A DNA stretch of 64,000 nucleotides, taken from NCBI RefSeq assembly GCF_900102035.1, contig NZ_LT629689.1, positions 5,331,001-5,395,000 on the forward strand, written 5' to 3'. Positions 40,804 to 50,078 of the stretch are shown one piece after another. Within the stretch, counting starts at the first letter, position 1. Each line of letters opens with the position of its first letter. This DNA comes from Pseudomonas extremaustralis (GTDB lineage: Bacteria > Pseudomonadota > Gammaproteobacteria > Pseudomonadales > Pseudomonadaceae). The position numbers and the translations under genes were made by a program. Under the pieces are notes generated by a model. It searched no databases, was not told the origin of the DNA, and saw only the letters and a program-made list of their open reading frames with translations.

Positions 40804-42245
40804 CAGGCATCTCCTCCGAATACGTCAACGTTGCTGAACACACAGGCCGGCGAGGCATGGCCGACGCGGATCACCTGGTTGGGTTCGCCCTTGCCGCAGT
40901 TCGGCGTGCCCAACACCTGGAAGGTGCTGGCGTCGCCCACGGCGCTGAGGTTGCGCCAGAACTGCGCGGAAATCGCCCGGTAGTTGGGGTTTTTCACCAC
41001 GCCCTTGAGTTCGCCGTGTTCGATCAACTGGCCCCATTCGCAGCCGAACTGGAACTTGTTGCGCGCGTCATCAATCGACCACGAGCGGTTGGTGGACATG
41101 AGGATGCCGTGTTCGATGCCACCGATCAGCTGTGCCAGGCTCTGGTCGCCGGCTTCGATGTTCAGGTTGGCCATGCGGTCGATCGGTGGGCGGTTCCAAC
41201 TGCTGGCGCGGCTGTTGGCGACGCCGCTCATGCCCGCGCGAAATTGTGACAACGCGCCGCCCAGGGGCTTGAGCAGCAGCCCTTCGCGGATCAGGAATTG
41301 CTTGCTGGCGGCGGTGCCATCGTCGTCGTGGCTGTAGCTGGCCAGTTGTTCGGGGATGCCGGGGTCGAAGGTCACGTTGAGCAGCGGCGAGCCGTATTGC
41401 AGATGGCCGAAGTCGCTGGCCTTCACAAAACTGGTGCCGGCGTAATTGCGTTCGTCGCCGAGGATGCGGTCGAGTTCCAGCGGATGGCCGATGGATTCGT
41501 GGATCTGCAGGATCATCTGGTCGGGCATCAGCAGCAGGTCGCGCGGGCCCTGGGGCGTGTTGGGCGCCAGCAGCAGTTGCAGGGCTTCGTCGGCAATGCG
41601 CGGCGCGGCGCCGACCAGGCCGAAGCGCTCGATCACATCAAAGCCGCCTTGCTGGCCGAAGTTGCTGCCGCCGAGGGTGCGCGACTGGCTGTCGTTGCCG
41701 TCGTAGGCGGTGACGTTGACGCCGGGGAACACGAAGCGCTGGGCCTGGCGCAGTTCGGCCCCGGCGCTGTTGAGGTAGATCTGCTCGACGTGGGTCAGGC
41801 CGAGGCTGACTTCCCAGTTCACCAGGCGCTCGTCCCGAGGCACGGACGCAGATTCATCGCCGAGCAATTGGTAGCAGTCGCTCAAGGACGGGAAGGCTTG
41901 CTCAAGGTTTGGCGACAGGTAGTCGGCGACGTCGCTGGACACGTGTTGGTCGCGCAGGTCGAGCAGGGCATGGGGGGTTATCCGGCGGGCCTGCTGTTCG
42001 GCACGTTCGAGCGCGGCTTGCAGGCCGGACAGGGAAAGGTCGTGGGTCGCGGCATAGGCTTCGACACCGTTGACGCGCACGGTGAGCATGGCGCCTTCGT
42101 CGTGGTTCAGGTACGGCGGTGCGGCGACGTTCTTGCGCACCGACAGGGAGTGGCCGGACTCGCGCACGTAGCGCAGGGCGAAGAACTCGGCGCTGGTGCG
42201 CAGGGCAGCGAAGTGTTTTTTGAGGGTGGTGTGGTGGTCGAACAT
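40803..42245 (-). CDS. TldD-like metalloprotease subunit
   Basis: 480-aa TldD-family protein. Zinc site: QIHESIGHPLELDRILGDE gives HExxxH, and a Cys lies in TPNCGKGEPNQ, matching the third ligand in TldD. Other features: YLNSAGAELRQAQRFVFPGV, GTSFVKASDFGHLQYGSPLL, IDRMANLNIEAGDQSLA. Start at 42245 (MFDHHTTLKKHFAALRT); an upstream extension into the REP is not coding. HESIGHPLE differs from the HEAVGHGLE of canonical TldD, so this is a second subgroup. IS110 sits 167 bp upstream. Confidence 0.9.
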   Translation of the reverse strand: MFDHHTTLKKHFAALRTSAEFFALRYVRESGHSLSVRKNVAAPPYLNHDEGAMLTVRVNGVEAYAATHDLSLSGLQAALERAEQQARRITPHALLDLRDQHVSSDVADYLSPNLEQAFPSLSDCYQLLGDESASVPRDERLVNWEVSLGLTHVEQIYLNSAGAELRQAQRFVFPGVNVTAYDGNDSQSRTLGGSNFGQQGGFDVIERFGLVGAAPRIADEALQLLLAPNTPQGPRDLLLMPDQMILQIHESIGHPLELDRILGDERNYAGTSFVKASDFGHLQYGSPLLNVTFDPGIPEQLASYSHDDDGTAASKQFLIREGLLLKPLGGALSQFRAGMSGVANSRASSWNRPPIDRMANLNIEAGDQSLAQLIGGIEHGILMSTNRSWSIDDARNKFQFGCEWGQLIEHGELKGVVKNPNYRAISAQFWRNLSAVGDASTFQVLGTPNCGKGEPNQVIRVGHASPACVFSNVDVFGGDA

Positions 42246-42345
42246 GGGGCCTTCCTTGTGGGCGGCTCGGCGCGGGCAGGCGAACAGAGTAGGCCTGGGC
42301 TGGAAGCTGATCAAGGGAGGGGGTTTTGTGGTGTTTGTTCGGGCG

Positions 42346-42413
42346 CTATCGGGAGCAAGCCCCCTCCCACCTTTGACCGAGTTCCAACATGAGAAAGCGG
42401 TCACATGTGGGAG
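42346..42413. repeat. REP pair interrupted by IS110 (left part)
   Basis: Inverted REP copy CTATCGGGAGCAAGCCCCCT, a spacer, then the next REP begins ACATGTGGGAG and stops where the IS begins. The remainder, GGGGCTTGCTCCCGATA, resumes at 43582 beyond the IS. Confidence 0.9.
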
Positions 42414-42416
42414 ATT

Positions 42417-43379
42417 CTATGTTGCAGGACAACCCTGCAACGGCCGATTCGGTTGGTATTCGCTCTGGTTTTTCATCAGGGCGAACGCCACCCGTGCGAG
42501 TTTTCGGGCAAGGATTACCAGGGCCTGAGTCTTCTTGAATCCTCTGGCCAGGTACCCTTCATAAAATGGTTTCCAGGTCGCTGAACGACAGGCGGCCATA
42601 GCCGAGTTGTGGGCCAGACGCCGTATTTCCGGATCCCCTTTCTTGGTCAGCCTGCGACTCCCCGTCTTTTTTCCCGAGTCATCGACCCTCAAGTCCATGC
42701 CCAAAAAAGCGATGAAGGCATTGCTATCCTTAAACTCGCCACGCAAAAAAGCCGTCGCAAATCCGGTTGCCGTCAGTACTCCGACGCCTTCAATGGCCTT
42801 GCAACGCTCGATATTTTCGGCGGCTCCAGCCTCTTTGCTCAGGTCGCGCAGCTTTTTTTGAATGGCCAGATCCGAGTGCTTAAACGTCTCCATCAGACAT
42901 TTCAGCTCTTCTTCCAGGCGCGGCTCATCGGCCCAGCTCTGAGCCAGACTGACGCGCGCCTTGATCAGTGCTGCCCGTCGATGAAGCAGACTTTGCAGGG
43001 CCTTGTAAGCCTTGGGTGGCGGGCTCCAAGCGCGTAACCCACCCTGTTCATGCGCCAGATATCGAGCTAGAAGACGAGCATCGCACGGATCATTTTTAGC
43101 TCGTTGGCCGACACCGCGACGGTAATGACTCAAGCGATAACCGTCCACGACGTAGACCTGATGACCCAACTCATGGGCCAACTCAACCGTGTCCAAGTGG
43201 TAAATATTGGTGGCCTCGACGGCAATGCCACTTTGGGCGGGCAGCGTCTTGAGCCAGCGTTTGAGTGCTGCTCGATTATTGGGGATGGCTTGTGTGGTTT
43301 GCAGATCGGCACGATAGACGAGCACCTCAGCCTTGGCCACATCAACACCCACGACCGTTTGCGAAGTAAGGATTGTCAT
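42417..43379 (-). CDS. IS110 family transposase (DEDD recombinase)
   Basis: 320-aa recombinase. N-terminal RuvC-like DEDD domain: VVGVDVAKAEVLVYRADLQ, AVEATNIYHLDTVELAHELG, and DPCDARLLARYLAH. The C-terminal Tnp/transposase_20 domain has IEGVGVLTATGFATAFLRG, FIAFLGMDLRVDDSGKKTGS (the Ser-containing region) and RRLTKKGDPEIRRLAHNSA. It appears intact. It stops 4 nt inside the left core. IS110 enzymes work with a bridge RNA and leave no TSD. Confidence 0.95.
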   Translation of the reverse strand: MTILTSQTVVGVDVAKAEVLVYRADLQTTQAIPNNRAALKRWLKTLPAQSGIAVEATNIYHLDTVELAHELGHQVYVVDGYRLSHYRRGVGQRAKNDPCDARLLARYLAHEQGGLRAWSPPPKAYKALQSLLHRRAALIKARVSLAQSWADEPRLEEELKCLMETFKHSDLAIQKKLRDLSKEAGAAENIERCKAIEGVGVLTATGFATAFLRGEFKDSNAFIAFLGMDLRVDDSGKKTGSRRLTKKGDPEIRRLAHNSAMAACRSATWKPFYEGYLARGFKKTQALVILARKLARVAFALMKNQSEYQPNRPLQGCPAT

Positions 43380-43381
43380 GA

Positions 43382-43579
43382 CGAATCCTCGGAGCTAGGG
43401 TTTAAGAGCTTGTTGGGGTCTACCGTTGCGCTGACTTGTCTCTATCGTCGGCCTTGCCGATGAATTCCTTATTGGCGCTTTTGGGTAGAAGGGGTGGGAC
43501 GAAGTCTCCCACGGTCTGTACTGGTTAGAGTCAGAATCGGGCTTTTAGTCCCACCCACCCCTTCAAGTCTAAACATACA
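43382..43579 (-). ncRNA. Candidate IS110 bridge RNA
   Basis: The non-coding IS end upstream of the transposase folds on the minus strand into a stem of GAAGGGGTGGG and CCCACCCCTTC (43554-43564 with 43488-43498). Its loop carries AAGCCC (43539-43544), equal to the left half of the REP target, and GTGGGAG (43506-43512), complementary to the core CT plus the right half CCCAC. That is the layout of a target-binding loop. A second hairpin, TCGGC-AAG-GCCGA at about 43446-43462, may hold the donor loop. Confidence 0.72.
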
Positions 43580-43600
43580 AGGGGGCTTGCTCCCGATACA
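43580..43600. repeat. REP remnant on the right of the IS
   Basis: AGGGGGCTTGCTCCCGATA continues the REP broken at 42413. Confidence 0.85.
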
Positions 43601-43618
43601 GACACCCCGGTGTTTCAG

Positions 43619-45313
43619 TTACTGCACAATTTCCCGCAACGGCTTGCCCCGTACCGGCGCATCGCCGGCCACGTAGTAGTCGGCGGTGCTGCGCGGCAGC
43701 GGTTGGCGGCCGCGGATCTTGTCGGCGATTTTCTCGGCGATCATGATCGTCGGCGCGTTCAGGTTGCCGGTGGTGATGATCGGCATGATCGACGCATCGA
43801 CCACCCGCAGGCCTTGCATGCCATGCACGCGACCTTCGCCATCCACCACTGCCATCGCGTCGCTGCCCATCTTGCACGAGCAGGACGGGTGGAACGCGGT
43901 CTCGGCGTGCTCGCGGATGAACTGGTCCAGTTGCTCGTCGGTTTGCACCTCGATGCCGGGGCTGATTTCGCGGCCACGGAACGGGTCGAGGGCCGGCTGT
44001 TGCATGATTTCGCGGGTCAGGCGGATGCCGTCGCGGAATTCCTGCCAGTCCTGCTCGGTGGCCATGTAGTTGAAGAGGATGCTCGGGTAGTCCCGTGGGT
44101 TCTTCGACTTCAATTGCACGCGGCCACGGCTCGGCGAGCGCATGGAGCCCATGTGCGCCTGGAAACCATGCTCTTTCACGCCGTTGCTGCCGTTGTAGTT
44201 AATCGCCACCGGCAGGAAGTGGTACTGGATGTTCGGCCAATCGAAGTCTTCACGGGTGCGGATAAAACCCCCGGCCTCGAACTGATTGCTGGCGCCGATG
44301 CCGGTGCCGTTGAACAGCCATTCGGCACCGATGGCCGGCTGGTTGTACCAGAGCAGCGACGGGTACAGCGACACCGGTTGGGTGCACGCATATTGCAGGT
44401 ACAGCTCAAGGTGGTCCTGCAGGTTTTCGCCGACGCCGGGCAGGTCGTGGACCACCGGGATGTCGAGGCTTTCCAGCAGTTTGGCCGGGCCGACGCCGGA
44501 GCGTTGCAGCAGTTGCGGCGAGGCAATGGCGCCGCTGCACACCAGCACTTCTTTGCGCGCACGGGCTTCGACGTGCTCTTCGGCGGCGCCGATCAGGTAA
44601 CGCACGCCCACTGCACGCTTGCCTTCGAACAGCACTTTATCGGTGAGGGCGTGGGTGACGATGGTCAGGGTGGAGCGCTTTTTTGCCGTGTCCAGGTAAC
44701 CGCGCGCGGTGCTGGCGCGACGGCCGTTCGGCGTGACGGTGCGGTCCATCGGGCCGAAGCCTTCCTGCTGGTAGCCGTTCAAGTCTTCGGTACGCGGGTA
44801 ACCGGCCTGCACGCCGGCTTCGACCATGGCGTGGAACAGCGGGTTGTTGCCGGCCTTGGGCGTGGTCACGCTGACCGGGCCGTCGCCGCCGTGGTAGTCG
44901 TTGGGGCCGATGTCGCGGGTTTCGGCTTTACGGAAATACGGCAGGCAGTCGCGGTAGGTCCAGTCTTCCAGGCCGGGCAATTTCGACCAGTTGTCGTAGT
45001 CCAGGGCGTTGCCACGGATGTAGCACATGCCGTTGATCAGCGACGAACCGCCCAGGCCCTTGCCGCGTCCGCATTCCATCCGGCGGCCGTCCATGTGGGG
45101 CTCCGGGTCGGTCTCGTAGGCCCAGTTGTAGCGCCGGCCTTGCAGCGGGAACGCCAGGGCGGCGGGCATTTGGGTGCGGAAGTCGAGACGGTAGTCGGGG
45201 CCGCCGGCTTCCAGCAGCAGGACGGTGACGCCTGGGTCTTCGGTCAGACGGGTCGCCAGGGTGTTACCGGCGGAACCGGCACCCACAATGATGTAGTCGT
45301 ATTCTTGGGACAT
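43619..45313 (-). CDS. betA: Choline dehydrogenase
   Basis: 564-aa FAD enzyme of the GMC family, membrane-associated, that oxidises choline to betaine aldehyde. Features: [58 protein letters not shown], the C-terminal SCSCKMG and [20 protein letters not shown]. Start at 45313 ([13 protein letters not shown]). Last gene of the betI-betB-betA order; a REP separates it from betB. Confidence 0.97.
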   Translation of the reverse strand: MSQEYDYIIVGAGSAGNTLATRLTEDPGVTVLLLEAGGPDYRLDFRTQMPAALAFPLQGRRYNWAYETDPEPHMDGRRMECGRGKGLGGSSLINGMCYIRGNALDYDNWSKLPGLEDWTYRDCLPYFRKAETRDIGPNDYHGGDGPVSVTTPKAGNNPLFHAMVEAGVQAGYPRTEDLNGYQQEGFGPMDRTVTPNGRRASTARGYLDTAKKRSTLTIVTHALTDKVLFEGKRAVGVRYLIGAAEEHVEARARKEVLVCSGAIASPQLLQRSGVGPAKLLESLDIPVVHDLPGVGENLQDHLELYLQYACTQPVSLYPSLLWYNQPAIGAEWLFNGTGIGASNQFEAGGFIRTREDFDWPNIQYHFLPVAINYNGSNGVKEHGFQAHMGSMRSPSRGRVQLKSKNPRDYPSILFNYMATEQDWQEFRDGIRLTREIMQQPALDPFRGREISPGIEVQTDEQLDQFIREHAETAFHPSCSCKMGSDAMAVVDGEGRVHGMQGLRVVDASIMPIITTGNLNAPTIMIAEKIADKIRGRQPLPRSTADYYVAGDAPVRGKPLREIVQ

Positions 45314-45351
45314 AAATGCACCCTCTTGGGAGTGGGGGTCAGGTCTTGGGA

Positions 45352-45428
45352 AAGCCCCCTCCCACCTTTGACCGAGTTCCAACATGAGAAAGCGGTCAAA
45401 GTGTGGGAGGGGGCTTGCTCCCGATAGC
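45352..45428. repeat. REP pair (BIME) between betA and betB
   Basis: REP pair with a 47-bp stretch (45352-45398) identical to 42357-42403. Its second arm GTGGGAGGGGGCTTGCTCCC is intact, giving the undisturbed counterpart of the one split by the IS. Confidence 0.9.
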
Positions 45429-45457
45429 GGCCTCAAAGTCAACACAACACTCAGGGC

Positions 45458-46930
45458 TTAGAACACCGAGGCGTAATCGCCCAACTCGACCTGTACCGAT
45501 TTGATGCGGGTGAAGTTGTTCAGCGAGCTGATCCCGTTCTCACGGCCCACGCCCGACTGCTTGTAGCCACCGACCGGCATTTTCGCGTCGGACTCGCCCC
45601 AGGCGTTGATCCAGCAGATCCCCGCTTCCAGCTGATGAATCACGCGGTGGGCGCGGTTCAGGTCTTTGGTGACCAGGCCGGCGGCGAGGCCGAAGTCGGT
45701 GTCGTTGGCGCGGCGGATCACTTCTTCTTCGGTCTCGTAGGTGAGGATGCTCATCACCGGGCCGAAGATTTCTTCACGGACGATGGTCATTTCGTCGGTG
45801 CAGTCGGTGAACACGGTCGGGGCCACAAAGGCGCCTTTGGCGAAGTCGCCGTCGGTCAGGCGTTCGCCGCCGCACAGCACGCGCGCGCCTTCAGCCTTGC
45901 CCTTGGCGATGTAGCCCAGCACGCTTTCCATGTGGGCGAAGCTGACCAGCGGGCCGAAGTTGGTGGTGTCGTCCTGCGGGTCGCCGATGCGAATGCGTGC
46001 AACGCGCTCGGCGATCTTGGCTTCGAACGCCGCTTGCAGGTGCTTGGGCACGAACACGCGGGTGCCGTTGGTGCAGACCTGACCGGAGCTGTAGAAGTTG
46101 GCCATCATCGCGATGTCGGCGGCGCGATCCAGGTCGGCGTCTTCGAACACGATCAGCGGCGACTTACCGCCCAGTTCCATGGTCACTTCCTTGAGCGAAG
46201 AACTCGAAGCGCTGGCCATGACTTTCTTGCCGGTGTCGGTGCCGCCGGTGAACGAGACTTTCTCGATGCGCGGGTGCTCGGTCAGCCAGGTGCCGACTTC
46301 ACGGCCGCTGCCGGTCAGCACGTTGAACACGCCGGCCGGAACGCCGGCTTCGGTATAGATCTCGGCCAGTTTCAGGGTGGTCAGCGAGGTCACTTCACTC
46401 GGTTTGAAGATCATCGCGTTGCCGGCGGCCAGGGCCGGTGCGGATTTCCACAGGGCGATCTGGATCGGGTAGTTCCACGCGCCGATACCGGCGACCACGC
46501 CCAACGGCTCGCGGCGGGTGTAGACGAATGAGGTGTCGCGCAGCGGGATCTGCTCGCCTTCGATGGCGGGCACCAGGCCTGCGTAGTATTCGAGCACGTC
46601 GGCGCCGGTGACGATGTCGACGTATTTGGTTTCGGAGAAGGCTTTACCGGTGTCCAGGGTTTCCAGGGCGGCCAGTTCATCGTTGCGCTCACGCAGGATG
46701 TCGACGGCGCGACGCAGGATGCGCGAACGCTCCATGGCGGTCATGGCGGCCCAGATTTTCTGACCTTTTTCGGCACTGGCCACGGCACGCTCAACGTCAT
46801 CGAACGTTGCGCGTTGCACATGGGCGAGGACTTCTCCGTTCGCCGGGTTGATGGCTTCGAAGGTGGCATCGCCGCCCGCGTCGCTGTAGCCGCCGTCAAT
46901 GTAGAGTTTTTGCAGTTCGAAACGGGCCAT
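45458..46930 (-). CDS. betB: Betaine aldehyde dehydrogenase
   Basis: 490-aa NAD(P)-dependent aldehyde dehydrogenase converting betaine aldehyde to glycine betaine. Catalytic Glu252 (MELGGKSPL) and Cys286 ([12 protein letters not shown]) are at the expected places, and [20 protein letters not shown] and the NAD-binding [12 protein letters not shown] are present. Start at 46930 ([15 protein letters not shown]); reading further upstream is not supported. Middle gene of betIBA. Confidence 0.98.
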   Translation of the reverse strand: MARFELQKLYIDGGYSDAGGDATFEAINPANGEVLAHVQRATFDDVERAVASAEKGQKIWAAMTAMERSRILRRAVDILRERNDELAALETLDTGKAFSETKYVDIVTGADVLEYYAGLVPAIEGEQIPLRDTSFVYTRREPLGVVAGIGAWNYPIQIALWKSAPALAAGNAMIFKPSEVTSLTTLKLAEIYTEAGVPAGVFNVLTGSGREVGTWLTEHPRIEKVSFTGGTDTGKKVMASASSSSLKEVTMELGGKSPLIVFEDADLDRAADIAMMANFYSSGQVCTNGTRVFVPKHLQAAFEAKIAERVARIRIGDPQDDTTNFGPLVSFAHMESVLGYIAKGKAEGARVLCGGERLTDGDFAKGAFVAPTVFTDCTDEMTIVREEIFGPVMSILTYETEEEVIRRANDTDFGLAAGLVTKDLNRAHRVIHQLEAGICWINAWGESDAKMPVGGYKQSGVGRENGISSLNNFTRIKSVQVELGDYASVF

Positions 46931-46991
46931 AAAGTCCTCGCAAGCGCATAAGTGGTTGGCCCGGTCGGGGAGTCGAGCGGTGATACCGGCT

Positions 46992-47585
46992 CTAACTCGC
47001 CTGCTTGGCCAATTGGAAATCCATGTATTCGTACGCGATCCGTTGCGCCTGCGCCGTGTCGAACTCATCTCCCGACAGGGCGCCGCGCAACCACAAACCG
47101 TCGATCAACGCCGCCAGGCCCCGGGCCGCGCTGCGTGCATCAGCCAGCGGCAGCACGCGGCGGAACTGGCAGCACAGGTTGGAATACAGGCGGTGATCGT
47201 TGATCCGCTGCAACCTGTGCAATGACGGGTGGTGCATGCTGGTGGCCCAGAAGGCCAACCAGGTTTTCATTGCCGGGCCGTTGACCTGGCTGGCGTCGAA
47301 GTTGCCGCCGATGATCACTTGAAGGTGGGCCCGTGGGCTGTCGTCCTTCAAGGCTTGCCGACGTTCATGGACGTTCTCGATCAGCGCGTTCATCAGGTAG
47401 CGCATCGTCGCCGCGATCAGGCCGTTCTTGTCCTTGAAGTAGTGGCTGATGATGCCGTTCGAGACACCGGCCAAACGGGCGATCAGCGCAATACTTGCAT
47501 CCCCCATCCCGACCTGATCGATGGCCGTCAACGTGGCTTCGATCAATTGTTGGCGGCGTATGGGTTGCATACCGACCTTGGGCAT
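46992..47585 (-). CDS. betI: Choline-responsive TetR repressor BetI
   Basis: 197-aa TetR-family regulator. N-terminal [43 protein letters not shown], then [20 protein letters not shown] typical of BetI. It represses betIBA until choline is present. A strong SD (AAGGAGAGG) precedes the start. First gene of the operon. Confidence 0.97.
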   Translation of the reverse strand: MPKVGMQPIRRQQLIEATLTAIDQVGMGDASIALIARLAGVSNGIISHYFKDKNGLIAATMRYLMNALIENVHERRQALKDDSPRAHLQVIIGGNFDASQVNGPAMKTWLAFWATSMHHPSLHRLQRINDHRLYSNLCCQFRRVLPLADARSAARGLAALIDGLWLRGALSGDEFDTAQAQRIAYEYMDFQLAKQAS

Positions 47586-47654
47586 GTAGCACCTCTCCTT
47601 AGGCCTGGCGACGGGCGATGAGCGTTCGTCGACGTGAGGCCAGTCTATTTTGTT

Positions 47655-47674
47655 TTGATTGAACGTTCAATCAA
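47655..47674. promoter_or_regulatory. BetI operator (20-bp perfect palindrome)
   Basis: TTGATTGAAC followed directly by its reverse complement GTTCAATCAA, 70 nt upstream of betI. This is the size expected for a TetR-family operator and is similar to reported BetI boxes. Confidence 0.88.
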
Positions 47675-47950
47675 TAAAAAGTGAGTCGAGCGGCAAATAG
47701 TCGCTGCCTACCGGTATTTCCTGTCGGTGGTGAGTGACTTCTGACACCTGCGAAAACCCCTGAAACAAGCCACTTCAGGCGTGTTACCGACTGTTGTGGG
47801 GCGGGTATTTTCGGGGTGCCTTTATAACACCCGTCCGTCGACGCCTGAAAAAATCCATGAGGCGGGGGATCGGTGGCCGGGTGTCTTGCGCGAGAAGAGG
47901 GGCTTATCGCCGGAGAGCCGGCCTTTGCGGGGGGAAATGGCGGTAAAAAA

Positions 47951-47973
47951 AACGCCGCGAAGATCGCGGCGTT
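47951..47973 (-). terminator. Intrinsic terminator of cbcXWV
   Basis: AACGCCGCGA and TCGCGGCGTT pair perfectly around a 3-nt loop. On the minus strand a run of eight T follows. Confidence 0.93.
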
Positions 47974-47988
47974 TTCATGTCGGGTGAA

Positions 47989-49167
47989 TCAACCCAGGTT
48001 CTTGCCCAGCAGGGCATGGTAGAGCTCAGTGTCACCGAGAATCCCCACCACCCGGTTGTTGTCATGCAACACCAGCTTGTTCCCGGTCTGGTAGCGGATC
48101 TGCAAGGCGTCGCGCATGCCGATATTGGAGTCCACCAGTGTCGGTACGCGGCCCAAACCTTCCACCGGTTGCCCCGGTACCCAGTTCTGCAGGTTCACCA
48201 CTGCGCCATTCTGGCGTGCACCCTGGAGGGTGTTGCCTTCGGCCAGGTCCAGCCACGAGTCGTTGCCGGGGTCGAGGCACACCGAGCCGTTGATGCGTTT
48301 GCAGTTGTCCAGGGTGCGCATCAGGCTGCGACCGCACAGCACGTTCAGCGGGTTGGTGTGGGCGACGAAGGTGCGCACATAGTCGTCGGCCGGGTTCAGC
48401 ACAATCTCTTCCGGCACGCTGTACTGGATGATCTTGCCGTCTTTCATGATTGCGATACGGCTGCCGAGTTTGAGGGCTTCGTCGAGGTCGTGGCTCACGA
48501 ACACGATGGTCTTGCTCAGCTTGCGTTGCAGCTCCAGCAACTCGTCCTGCAGGCCCTGGCGGATCAGCGGGTCGAGGGCGGAGAAGGGTTCGTCCATCAG
48601 CAGGATGTCGGCGTCCATTGCCAGGGCGCGGGCCAGGCCGACGCGTTGTTGCATGCCGCCGGACAGTTCGTCGGGTTTTTTGTTGCGCCACTGGGCCAGG
48701 CCCACCAGCTCGAGTTTTTCATCCACCAGCTTGCGCCGGTCTTTCTCCGGGCGGCCCTGCATCTCGAGGCCGAAGCTGATGTTCTCGCGCACCGTCAGCC
48801 AGGGCATCAGGGCGAACTTCTGAAACACCATGGCGATGCGTTTGGTGCGCATCATTTTCAGCTCGGCGGGAGTGCAGGAGGCGATGTCGATCTGGCGCCC
48901 CTCATGCTCGACGAACAGCTGGCCACGGCTGACGGTATTGAGGCCGTTGATGCAGCGCAGCAGGCTCGACTTGCCGGAACCCGACAGGCCCATCAGCACG
49001 CAGATCTCGCCTTTCTCGATATCCAGGCTGGCTTTTTCCACGCCGACGATCTGCCCGGTCTTTTTCAGGATCTCGTTACGGCTCATGCCCTGGTCCAGCA
49101 GCTTGAGTGCGTCACGCGGGTCTTTGGAGAAGATCACATCGACATTGTCGAATCGGATAATGCTCAT
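47989..49167 (-). CDS. cbcV: Quaternary-amine ABC transporter ATP-binding protein
   Basis: 392-aa ATPase of the OpuA/ProV type. Walker A GLSGSGKSSLLRC, Q-loop MVFQKFALMPWLTV, signature LSGGMQQRVGLARALAMDAD, Walker B ILLMDEPFSALDP and H-loop FVSHDLDEALKLG. The C-terminal ~115 residues are a CBS-like regulatory region (VDSNIGMRDALQIRYQTGNK). Energises uptake of choline, betaine and carnitine together with CbcW and a binding protein. Start overlaps the cbcW stop by 4 nt. Confidence 0.95.
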   Translation of the reverse strand: MSIIRFDNVDVIFSKDPRDALKLLDQGMSRNEILKKTGQIVGVEKASLDIEKGEICVLMGLSGSGKSSLLRCINGLNTVSRGQLFVEHEGRQIDIASCTPAELKMMRTKRIAMVFQKFALMPWLTVRENISFGLEMQGRPEKDRRKLVDEKLELVGLAQWRNKKPDELSGGMQQRVGLARALAMDADILLMDEPFSALDPLIRQGLQDELLELQRKLSKTIVFVSHDLDEALKLGSRIAIMKDGKIIQYSVPEEIVLNPADDYVRTFVAHTNPLNVLCGRSLMRTLDNCKRINGSVCLDPGNDSWLDLAEGNTLQGARQNGAVVNLQNWVPGQPVEGLGRVPTLVDSNIGMRDALQIRYQTGNKLVLHDNNRVVGILGDTELYHALLGKNLG

Positions 49168-50009
49168 GCATCACCCCCTACTTTGGCGTCGGGTTGTTTA
49201 CAGATGCGGTCGAGCATGATGGCCAGCAACACGATCGCCAGGCCGGCTTCGAAGCCCAGGGCGATGTCGGCGGTGTTCAGCGCGTTGACCACCGGTTTGC
49301 CGAGGCCGTCGGCGCCCACCAGGGCGGCGATCACCACCATCGACAACGACAGCATGATGCATTGGGTAATGCCGGCGGCAATGCTCGGCATGGCGTGGGG
49401 CAGTTCAATGCGCGAGAGCAACTGACGGCGCGAGCAGCCGAAGGCCTTGCCGGCGTCCATCAACTCTTGCGGTACATCGCGGATACCCAGGTAGGTCAGA
49501 CGGATGGGCGCGGCAATCGCGAACACCACCGTGGAGATCAAACCAGGCACCACACCCAGCCCGAAGAGGGTCAGGGTAGGGATGAGGTAGACGAAGGTCG
49601 GCACGGTCTGCATCAGATCGAGTACCGGCCGCATCATGGTGTAGAACATCGGTTTGTGCGCGGCAACAATGCCCAGCGGCACGCCGATGACCACGCAGAC
49701 CAGGGTGGCGAACAACACCTGCGCGAGGGTTTCCATGGTTTCCTGCCAGTACCCCAGGTTCAGGATCAGCAGGAAGGAGGCGATGACGAATACGGTCAGG
49801 CCCCATTTGCGTTGAATGAAGTGAGCGAGTAGCGCAATCAGACCGATCAATGCCAGTGGATTGAACCAGGTCAGCGCGAACGTCACGCCGTGGATCATCG
49901 TTTCCAGGGTCGATGCGATTGCGTCGAAGTAGTTGGCACCATGTTTGGTCAACCATTCGACGAAGGCAGCGATGTACTGGCCTAGTGGGATTTTTTGTTC
50001 AGTCAGCAT
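49164..50009 (-). CDS. cbcW: Quaternary-amine ABC transporter permease
   Basis: 281-aa permease with about six hydrophobic helices and the BPD EAA-type loop (YLGIRDVPQELMDAGKAFG). Other features: FVIASFLLILNLGYWQETME, QTVPTFVYLIPTLTLFG, GITQCIMLSLSMVVIAALVG. Start at 50009 (MLTEQKIPLGQYIAAFVEW); an ATG at 50027 is an alternative and neither has a strong SD. Pairs with CbcV; in P. aeruginosa it also serves CaiX. Confidence 0.93.
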   Translation of the reverse strand: MLTEQKIPLGQYIAAFVEWLTKHGANYFDAIASTLETMIHGVTFALTWFNPLALIGLIALLAHFIQRKWGLTVFVIASFLLILNLGYWQETMETLAQVLFATLVCVVIGVPLGIVAAHKPMFYTMMRPVLDLMQTVPTFVYLIPTLTLFGLGVVPGLISTVVFAIAAPIRLTYLGIRDVPQELMDAGKAFGCSRRQLLSRIELPHAMPSIAAGITQCIMLSLSMVVIAALVGADGLGKPVVNALNTADIALGFEAGLAIVLLAIMLDRICKQPDAKVGGDA

Positions 50010-50078
50010 GGTAGTGAATGTCCACATGCGAAGGGGAAAACATCCCGGGCCAGCGCACCGGCCCGGGGTCAGCAGGGA

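Larger units (their letters stand above)
42412..43581. mobile_element. IS110-family insertion sequence inside a REP
   Basis: The element is bounded by the dinucleotide AG on both sides (42412-42413 and 43580-43581; CT on the transposase strand). Removing one copy and everything between restores an intact REP core. There are no terminal inverted repeats and no longer target duplication, as usual for IS110. The transposase occupies 42417-43379, and the ~200-nt non-coding end lies upstream of it, as in IS110 rather than IS1111 elements. Length is about 1168 bp between cores. Confidence 0.9.
47586..47988. other. Intergenic region betI-cbcV
   Basis: 403 bp with the BetI palindrome and the cbcV terminator listed separately. 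P. aeruginosa has betT1 in the matching position; here no transporter gene is present. Confidence 0.7.

Noticed and set aside
43446..43462. Donor-binding loop of the bridge RNA
   Set aside because: Short matches ATAGAG and ACAAG to the IS ends are too brief to assert.
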